Assembly: GCA_026770585.1 (NCBI GenBank)
Contig: MU646690.1
Coordinates: forward strand, 216,749 to 229,748
Source: Baffinella frigidus
Taxonomy: Eukaryota; Cryptophyceae; Cryptomonadales; Baffinellaceae
Direction: 5' to 3'
Length of the DNA: 13,000 nt
Below, piece by piece: positions 12,752-13,000 of the stretch; positions within the stretch are counted from its first letter, which is position 1; every line of letters begins with the position of its first letter. Both the position numbers and the translations under genes were made by a program. The notes beneath the pieces were generated by a model, which saw nothing but the letters and a program-made list of their open reading frames with translations, did no database searches and was not told the origin of the DNA.

Positions 12752-12892
12752 CGAAACCCGCGACCTTAACCCCTAATCCCTCATCCCAAACCGTACGCAG
12801 GCATTCCAGTGTACTTCGATTGGATCAAGCACATCTCGCCGATGAAGTACTCGTTCGCCGCGTTCATGATCAACGAGTACTCGGACCTCGAG
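1707..12892 (+). CDS. ABCG-type ABC transporter gene, internal part (ten exons, membrane domain)
   Basis: This is the inferred spliced gene; coding parts are only the ten exons listed separately (1707-1755, 3776-3889, 5146-5253, 6234-6314, 7519-7580, 8044-8095, 9080-9133, 9538-9621, 11186-11258, 12801-12892). Together they give about 256 codons with no stop. Junction phases are compatible throughout: phase 0 at most joints, split codons TG+T at E5/E6 and G+GC at E9/E10. The order of motifs follows the ABC2-type membrane domain of ABCG half-transporters, which move lipids, sterols or other hydrophobic compounds across membranes as dimers. The substrate cannot be read from this segment. The ATPase domain (Walker A, signature motif) is not in the window, nor is the C-terminal helix. 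Because exon copies are so numerous, the locus could be a decaying gene; the intact reading frame across all ten joints argues for function. Introns run from about 400 to 2020 bases. Confidence 0.8.
1770..2060 (+). repeat. TTTAGGG-type G-rich tract after the E1 donor
   Basis: gtttaggg, gggtttaaggg, ggtttatggtg(c/t)a(t)ggttcagg and similar units fill the intron start, interleaved with E1 tail copies. The orientation is opposite to the CCCTAAA tract at 2288-2397 in the same intron. Confidence 0.85.
1810..1936 (+). pseudogene. Two tail copies of exon E1 with donor site
   Basis: At 1810-1822 the sequence gCTACCAGGAG is followed by gttctcttt, and at 1909-1936 a longer copy (ACTACAAGAG...CGGGAG) is followed by gtacctcttt. 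Both match the 3' end of E1 and keep a GT at the same place, but neither has an acceptor. They look like copies of the E1 tail plus intron start. Confidence 0.7.
2107..2220. mobile_element. MITE-like inverted-repeat element, 114 bp
   Basis: Ends 2107-2136 and 2191-2220 (GGACGACCTAATTCCGGCGTC and inverse) agree at 26 of 30 positions. An inner CATTCCGTA/TACGGAATG pair continues the hairpin. It lies between the G-rich and C-rich telomere-like parts of intron 1. Confidence 0.8.
2288..2397 (+). repeat. CCCTAAA-type tract before an E2 acceptor copy
   Basis: Units ccctaacc, cccaaaccc, ccctagacc and ccctaaacc lead directly into CCTAG and the first E2 head copy at 2399. Confidence 0.9.
2570..2809. 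repeat. ACGTCTATCCAGCTAACGTG repeats with inverted copy
   Basis: aacgtctatccagctaacg(t/c)g followed by tttttcggggg occurs at about 2578, 2624 and 2765. An inverted copy (about 2655-2700) forms a hairpin with the one at 2624. The unit overlaps the 3' intron end found before the E2 head copies (cagctaacgtgtttttcggg), so it is built partly from a splice-acceptor module. Confidence 0.75.
3296..3390. repeat. Short imperfect direct repeat
   Basis: gtcgccattaaaaattattttgcga and gtcgccgttgaaattattatgcga lie about 50 bases apart and end just before the 3391 acceptor module. Confidence 0.6.
3596..3746. mobile_element. MITE-like element with 23-bp internal repeats
   Basis: GGTTTATGTGTCAACCGCACCC (from 3611) is inverted at 3724-3745, and CAGCCCGGGCTGGGAGG (3596) at about 3695. 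Three units of tcaaccgcaccccccggata plus acg follow each other at 3621, 3644 and 3667. Confidence 0.75.
3776..3889 (+). CDS. Exon E2: linker into the ABCG membrane domain
   Basis: The acceptor CCTAG ends at 3775 and the donor GTCCTC starts at 3890. The exon is 114 bases, 38 whole codons. It opens with VEVQARVKGVQMQGQA and closes with QMSVLCKRAFSNM. The Q..VL.KR.F.N pattern is typical of the segment just before TM1 in ABCG half-transporters, where the chain approaches the membrane. Of all E2-like segments in the window this is the only one carrying both head and tail. Joined to E3 it gives FSNM-LRNKLLLRAKLGQ, the usual F.N..RN..L..AK.GQ pattern of the family, which fixes the donor. Four head copies lie upstream and three tail copies downstream. 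Confidence 0.8.
4121..4269. mobile_element. MITE-like inverted-repeat element, 149 bp
   Basis: Ends ATCCGGGAACATGTTTAATTT (4121-4141) and its inverse at 4249-4269 agree at about 18 of 21 positions. It interrupts a copy of the AAGTTGAC repeat. Confidence 0.75.
4366..4432. repeat. Perfect 16-base inverted repeat
   Basis: TTCCCGCCCCGACATT (4366-4381) is exactly inverted at 4417-4432, with 35 bases between, just after the second E2 tail copy. Confidence 0.85.
4565..4693 (+). repeat. Dispersed element, pair with 9180-9306
   Basis: Plus-oriented partner of the segment at 9180-9306. It lies between the last E2 tail copy and the first E3 head copy. Its middle has cccccggatatccggggg, a small palindrome missing from the partner. 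Confidence 0.7.
4731..5007 (+). pseudogene. Two head copies of exon E3
   Basis: At 4731-4772 the sequence reads EKLGQSMFMALLV, and at 4945-5007, directly after GCAG, it reads LRNKLLLRAKLGQSVFTALLV. Both break off at the same place (CTCCTCGTC) and continue into a repeat containing cacgtccgtgatgtgtactga. The shared break point shows that one tandem unit, made of intron end plus exon head, was copied. Confidence 0.75.
4800..5135 (+). repeat. Tandem repeat of about 23 bases around TACTGA in intron 2
   Basis: Units of the form gtcacgtccgtgatgtgtactgag recur from about 4770 to 4890 and again from 5007 to 5125, on either side of the E3 head copy. The last unit has CTGAC at 5121-5125, 21 bases before the real E3 acceptor, where a branch site is expected. 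Confidence 0.7.
5146..5253 (+). CDS. Exon E3: ABCG membrane helix 1
   Basis: The acceptor TCCAG ends at 5145 and the donor GTTAGG begins at 5254. The exon has 108 bases, 36 whole codons. It starts LRNKLLLRAKLGQSIF and continues through MALLVGLIFRDL to TQQSIQ. The charged stretch with AKLGQ followed by a hydrophobic run ending in GLIF is the hallmark of TM1 in ABCG half-transporters. It is the only complete E3 in the window. Joined to E4 it gives TQQSIQ-DRTGAMFF, where DR.GA.FF is the conserved family motif at the start of TM2. A branch-site-like CTGAC sits 21 bases before the acceptor. Two head copies lie upstream and five tail copies downstream. Confidence 0.88.
5394..5554. mobile_element. 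MITE-like element, family 1, 161 bp
   Basis: Terminal inverted repeats of 25 bases (5394-5418 and 5530-5554), starting CCACACAGCGG and holding CTNCGAAG, flank a core with CCTACGGTAGG and TAGGGATAAGGTAACGG. A second copy in opposite orientation lies at 8239-8401, and a diverged one ends at 1295. No coding capacity is present. Confidence 0.75.
5630..5722 (-). repeat. AAGTTGAC/GTCAACTT dispersed repeat, reverse copy
   Basis: On the minus strand this reads gcccgactattctaaagttgac, a TGGGTCTGCGGTAC core, then cccgtcaactttcgag. It matches plus-strand copies at 3118-3210, 3915-4010 and 4478-4547 and a diverged minus copy at 11590-11690. Confidence 0.7.
5922..6160 (+). pseudogene. Head copies of exon E4 and 126-bp duplication
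   Basis: After GCAG at 5921 the sequence reads DLTRAMFFVSVSET, a head copy of E4 with altered residues. After GGCAG at 6145 only DRTGA remains, then the DNA jumps into ttgggacccc. A segment with ttgggaccccT..CGTAAGTCA..CCTTCAC..AACTAAC occurs at about 6039-6110 and again at 6164-6233, so acceptor, branch-like site and flank were duplicated with a step of about 126 bases. Confidence 0.7.
6234..6314 (+). CDS. Exon E4: ABCG membrane helix 2
   Basis: Acceptor ATGGCAG ends at 6233 and donor GTAAGC starts at 6315, the most consensus-like donor in the gene. The 81 bases are 27 whole codons beginning DRTGAMFFVSVNVTF and ending FGVLSAFGN. In ABCG proteins DR.GALFF opens TM2, and the helix is followed by FP.ER.VF, which is what E5 supplies. 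An ACTAAC motif at 6200-6205 lies 29 bases before the acceptor and fits a branch site. The neighbouring head copies are truncated and the downstream copies lack the DRTGAMFF head, so this is the only full exon. Confidence 0.88.
6383..7232 (+). repeat. Array of seven E4 tail copies alternating with telomere-like tracts
   Basis: Copies of the E4 tail end at about 6434, 6534, 6718, 6814, 6934, 7036 and 7227. Two kinds alternate. The long kind (6383, 6668, 6885, 7179) contains VNVTF...FGN and is followed, in the first three, by C-rich ccctaaaccc-type DNA. The short kind (about 6510, 6790, 7013) has only the last ten codons and is followed by G-rich gggttcgggatttgggg-type DNA. The two-copy unit repeats every 220-290 bases. 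Most copies keep GT after GGAAAC. Confidence 0.85.
7384..7488. mobile_element. MITE-like element, family 2, about 105 bp
   Basis: It begins tatccct and ends gagggata, with an inner cgccctacggtagggccctaggacctg and cctaggacctcttggc. The same element, better preserved, is at 9635-9739. Confidence 0.65.
7519..7580 (+). CDS. Exon E5: ERxVFxRE...GMY motif of ABCG
   Basis: Acceptor AAACAG ends at 7518 and donor GTCCCG starts at 7581. The exon has 62 bases: ERTVFERERSVGMYTTLAYF plus TG of a split codon. ER.VF.RE...GMY...AYF is the most recognisable motif of the ABCG membrane domain, lying in the cytosolic loop between TM2 and TM3. The donor is set by the join to E6: TG plus T gives Cys, then SKILVELP, matching the family pattern AYF.SK.L.ELP. 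Usually a proline follows ER; here it is threonine. CCCTAAA-type DNA precedes the acceptor. One tail copy lies downstream. Confidence 0.88.
7600..7860 (+). repeat. E5 tail copy and ccaaaacgcacc tandem repeats
   Basis: A copy of E5 (7731-7785) reads RFERERSVGMYTTLAFF and ends at the same GTCCCG donor, but has no acceptor; its first codons are replaced by gccaaaacgc. Short units gccaaaacgcacc(g/t)tttcgatc recur at about 7590, 7640, 7671, 7721, 7795 and 7825. The unit resembles the donor-side sequence gtcccgtccgccaaaacgcacc, so it was probably seeded there. Confidence 0.75.
7886..8029 (+). repeat. 24-bp minisatellite, six copies
   Basis: Six units of 24 bases (acgtaaatcaaactgaacca plus four variable bases) run head to tail at 7886, 7910, 7934, 7958, 7982 and 8006. 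The array ends 14 bases before the acceptor of E6. The unit length is a multiple of three, so several frames on both strands stay open without being genes. Confidence 0.9.
8044..8095 (+). CDS. Exon E6: ELP segment and membrane helix 3 of ABCG
   Basis: Acceptor GAGCAG ends at 8043 and donor GTCTCC starts at 8096. One base completes the codon split with E5, then the exon reads SKILVELPMNIIFPFIQ, 17 codons. The ELP motif followed by a hydrophobic run with P is typical of ABCG TM3 (family patterns such as LxELPxxxxxPxI). No copies of this exon were found nearby, unlike its neighbours. The phase match at both ends (1 base in, 0 out) is strong support for the chosen sites. Confidence 0.85.
8239..8401. 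mobile_element. MITE-like element, family 1, reverse copy, about 163 bp
   Basis: It starts CACACAGCGGGCTACGAAGG and ends CTTCGAAGTCCGATTTGTGTGG, the same ends as the element at 5394-5554 in the other orientation. The core has CCTACGGATTGCCTACCATAGG, a partly decayed version of the other copy's core. Confidence 0.75.
8402..8757. other. Intron 6 stretch without recognised gene
   Basis: No exon-like segment with splice sites was found. A short duplication is visible: ttgaaaaacaaa(t/a)(t/g)acgaactttttt occurs at about 8613-8637 and 8643-8670. A small pair caccgac (about 8482) and gtcggtg (about 8518) could form a weak hairpin. Confidence 0.6.
8760..9074 (+). repeat. 21-bp minisatellite, fifteen copies, abutting the E7 acceptor
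   Basis: Exactly fifteen units of 21 bases (consensus aacactcacacgggtgtgtc plus t or g) fill 8760-9074. The last unit is followed by aacag, and that AG is the acceptor of E7. Most junctions between units read tCTAACac, a branch-site-like motif; the last one (9052-9056) is 24 bases before the acceptor. Because the unit is a multiple of three, long open frames appear on both strands (repeats of GVSNTHT, for example), which are not taken as genes. Confidence 0.92.
9080..9133 (+). CDS. Exon E7: YWxIG segment of ABCG
   Basis: Acceptor CGAACAG ends at 9079 and donor GTCTCT starts at 9134. The exon is 54 bases, 18 whole codons: GTIAYWLIGFQPFVGKWL. In ABCG half-transporters the helix carrying ELP is followed by (I)xYWMxGL.P....F, which this matches. 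It fills the gap between E6 (IFPFIQ) and E8 (VWCINFVLLNN). The acceptor is formed by the edge of the 21-bp minisatellite. It is short and would be missed by gene finders. No copies of the exon itself were seen. Confidence 0.82.
9180..9306 (-). repeat. Dispersed element, pair with 4565-4693
   Basis: The reverse complement of 4565-4693 matches this segment at both ends: cacttagcagcgaacga on one side, and gtttagatggact...gtgaagcccccggtg on the other, with ccagggca.tggataagat within. The middle differs. It is probably a non-autonomous mobile element in two orientations. Confidence 0.7.
9362..9480. repeat. GCTATCTTAGGGGG repeats and inverted match
   Basis: gctatcttagggggg occurs twice (about 9370 and 9398) and its complement gctaagatagc follows at about 9440. 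A similar agatagc/cttatcttcggcgtcgg pair is at 12109-12190. It probably represents a decayed inverted-repeat element. The region also has two copies of gatttaaattgaaccaaaacg-like sequence just before E8. Confidence 0.5.
9538..9621 (+). CDS. Exon E8: membrane helix 4 of ABCG
   Basis: Acceptor TTGGCAG ends at 9537 and donor GTCATC starts at 9622. The 84 bases are 28 whole codons: VWCINFVLL, then NNVGTAFGITIA, then CTFKSLE. ABCG proteins have a similar helix with a conserved N..(G/T)TS.G stretch, followed by a short loop and the next helix. Joined to E9 it reads FKSLE-VTLAVAPLF, as in family members. A partial copy (NDVGTAFGITIA) lies at 9998-10035. The donor is GTC, the class seen in E2, E5, E6 and E7. 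Confidence 0.85.
9635..9739. mobile_element. MITE-like element, family 2, 105 bp
   Basis: Inverted ends TATCCCGTGAGTGGCGAG (9635-9652) and CTCGCCACTGAAGGGATA (9722-9739) agree at 16 of 18 positions. The core CCCTACGGTAGGGCCCTAGG equals that of 7384-7488. It starts only 13 bases after the E8 donor. The CTACGGTAGG core is shared with family 1. Confidence 0.75.
9808..9978 (+). repeat. 11-bp minisatellite ccctacaccct
   Basis: About fifteen head-to-tail units of ccctacaccct with single-base variants (tgcaccct, tgaaccct, gacaacct). It resembles a degenerate CCCTAAA-type tract. The open frame through it (SLHPPYTLP repeats) is an artefact. Confidence 0.9.
9998..10035 (+). pseudogene. Partial copy of exon E8
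   Basis: The segment reads NDVGTAFGITIA, the centre of E8, with neither acceptor nor donor. It sits downstream of the full exon, between the 11-bp array and the gttgactgatcc array. Confidence 0.7.
10038..10856 (+). repeat. GTTGACTGATCC minisatellite with E9 acceptor modules
   Basis: More than twenty units of the form g(g)gttgactgatcctgac, 18-24 bases, run through this region, interrupted by an AT-rich element (10184-10370). At intervals the array contains a module ending ttgactaattacag followed by gtgacgctcgcggtcgc, which is the acceptor plus the first codons of E9 (VTLAVA). Such modules are at about 10400-10430 and 10741-10775, with an altered one near 10845. A stretch at 10605-10683 is inverted, carrying the module on the minus strand. 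Confidence 0.8.
10184..10370. mobile_element. AT-rich MITE-like element, 187 bp
   Basis: Ends CTCATACGGAAAC and GTTTCCGTATGAG are exact inverses, and the inverted similarity runs inward through cataaacttggttcaat to TTACTACAC/GTGTAGTAA. A 35-base piece (10211-10245) is duplicated at 10246-10280. The core motif AAAATTACTACAC is shared with 995-1053. Confidence 0.8.
10857..11019. repeat. Antisense E9 tail with two perfect hairpins
   Basis: 10857-10940 carries the E9 tail and donor flank in reverse (minus strand LPLMLFSGFFVSSTGALFS). At 10913-10935 and 10941-10963, 23-base perfect inverted repeats form a stem with a 5-base loop inside the exon sequence. A second perfect 23-base pair (10966-10988 and 10997-11019, starting ATTCCGTAGG) follows with an 8-base loop. 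Confidence 0.85.
11186..11258 (+). CDS. Exon E9: membrane helix 5 of ABCG
   Basis: Acceptor ATTACAG ends at 11185 and donor GTGCGC starts at 11259. The 73 bases encode VTLAVAPLF, then ILPLMLFSGFFVSST, plus one G. P.M.F.GFF is the conserved helix 5 pattern in ABCG proteins. The single G joined to the GC that opens E10 gives Gly, so the protein runs SSTG-IPVYFDW, as expected in the family. CTAAT at 11160-11164 lies 22 bases before the acceptor and may serve as the branch site. Head copies precede it inside the gttgactgatcc array, an inverted tail copy is at 10857, and a direct tail copy is at 11411-11459. Confidence 0.87.
11285..11570 (+). repeat. GCGTCCGCGAACAGTGCC repeats with E9 tail copy
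   Basis: Degenerate units of 40-50 bases (ctattgtagcgtccgcgaac, then gtgcc.tttt and gctaaaac) run from about 11285 to 11402 and from 11487 to 11563. Between them, 11411-11459 repeats the E9 tail from ILPRMLFSGFFVSST to the donor (gtgcac). The tail copy has no acceptor. Confidence 0.75.
11590..11690 (-). repeat. Diverged copy of the AAGTTGAC/GTCAACTT repeat
   Basis: On the minus strand it shows gcgactatctttatgttgcc, ctgggttcgtggtacaaatccg and tcaaatttggagcg, aligned with the copies near 3118, 3915, 4478 and 5630 but with more changes. Confidence 0.55.
11829..12010. mobile_element. MITE-like element, 182 bp, with internal hairpin
   Basis: Terminal inverted repeats of 27 bases (11829-11855 and 11984-12010, starting CCACACGAGGCTAT) differ at one position. 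A perfect inner inverted repeat AAATGATCACGTTTCC (11885-11900 and 11917-11932) forms a second hairpin. No coding capacity is seen. Confidence 0.8.
12242..12540 (+). repeat. 48-bp minisatellite of telomere-like units
   Basis: The string ccccacaccct recurs at 12242, 12299, 12346, 12394, 12442 and, varied, at 12490, with steps of 57, 47, 48, 48 and 48 bases. Each unit is made of ccctaaac, taatcccta, acccccatccc and aacccctcaaa pieces. It is a higher-order version of the CCCTAAA-type tracts. Confidence 0.85.
12625..12668 (+). pseudogene. Head copy of exon E10
   Basis: After CCCAG at 12624 the sequence reads (two bases) IPVYFDWSKHVSPM and then breaks into a GA repeat. It matches the head of E10 with two residue changes (I to S, I to V) and the same phase. 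It lacks the KYSFAAF part. Confidence 0.8.
12669..12752 (+). repeat. (GA)n microsatellite
   Basis: Purine tract of gagaga with occasional agg and aaa interruptions, directly after the broken E10 head copy. Confidence 0.95.
12801..12892 (+). CDS. Exon E10: PVYFDW...SPMKYSF loop of ABCG
   Basis: Acceptor TACGCAG ends at 12800. Two bases complete the codon split with E9; then the exon reads IPVYFDWIKHISPMKYSF followed by AAFMINEYSDLE. IP.YF.W..YISPMKYSFEAL..NE is the strongly conserved segment after helix 5 in ABCG half-transporters, on the non-cytosolic side. No GT donor is present after CTCGAG; the DNA passes straight into a CT repeat, where the frame would stay open (Leu-Ser repeats). The family normally continues with an L/F.C-type segment and a last helix, not seen here. 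Either the donor is within or beyond the repeat, or the CT tract has invaded the exon end. Confidence 0.87.

Positions 12893-13000
<108 letters not shown>

Overview
The window looks like eukaryotic nuclear DNA. It has no bacterial-type gene layout and no long open reading frame with recognisable protein content. What it does carry is a spliced gene on the + strand. Ten short exon candidates lie in order between 1707 and 12892 (about 770 coding bases, near 6% of the window). Each has an AG acceptor; E1 to E9 also have a GT donor, while E10 runs into a CT tract. All the junction phases fit one another. Read in order they give about 256 residues that match the transmembrane half of an ABCG (White/BCRP-type) ABC transporter: the linker after the ATPase domain, TM1, TM2, the ERxVFxRE...GMY motif, the ELP helix, YWxIG, TM4, the LPLMLFSGFF helix and the PVYFDW...SPMKYSF loop. 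The ATPase domain would lie upstream and the C-terminus downstream of the window. TTTAGGG/CCCTAAA-type repeats in the introns are plant/green-algal or alveolate-like telomere units. A repeat-rich green (prasinophyte-type) alga or an alveolate is my best guess, and it is an inference only.

Layout: 1-1535, intronic DNA with a CCCTAAA tract and a hairpin element. 1536-2060, exon E1 with an alternative-looking copy upstream and tail copies downstream, then TTTAGGG-type DNA. 2107-3775, an inverted-repeat element, a CCCTAAA tract, and four truncated copies of the head of E2. 3776-3889, E2, followed to 4600 by copies of its tail. 4731-5145, head copies of E3; 5146-5253, E3; 5285-5850, five tail copies of E3. 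5922-6233, head copies of E4; 6234-6314, E4; 6383-7232, seven tail copies of E4 alternating with G-rich and C-rich telomere-like tracts. 7519-8095, E5 and E6. 8096-9079, a MITE-like element and a 21-bp minisatellite that ends on the acceptor of E7. 9080-9621, E7 and E8. 9622-11185, minisatellites and hairpins. 11186-11258, E9. 11259-12800, repeats. 12801-12892, E10, running into a long CT repeat.

The most striking property is a rule. For E1-E4, E9 and E10, partial copies that carry the acceptor and the exon head lie upstream of the complete exon, while partial copies that carry the exon tail and the donor lie downstream (E5 and E8 also follow the downstream half). This is what repeated tandem duplication across exon-intron boundaries would leave if one intact exon has to survive. 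Several arrays are built from 3' splice-site modules that hold a branch-site-like CTAAC/CTGAC motif. At least nine inverted-repeat (MITE-like) elements or families are inserted between them. No RNA gene, CRISPR array or independent second gene was recognised.
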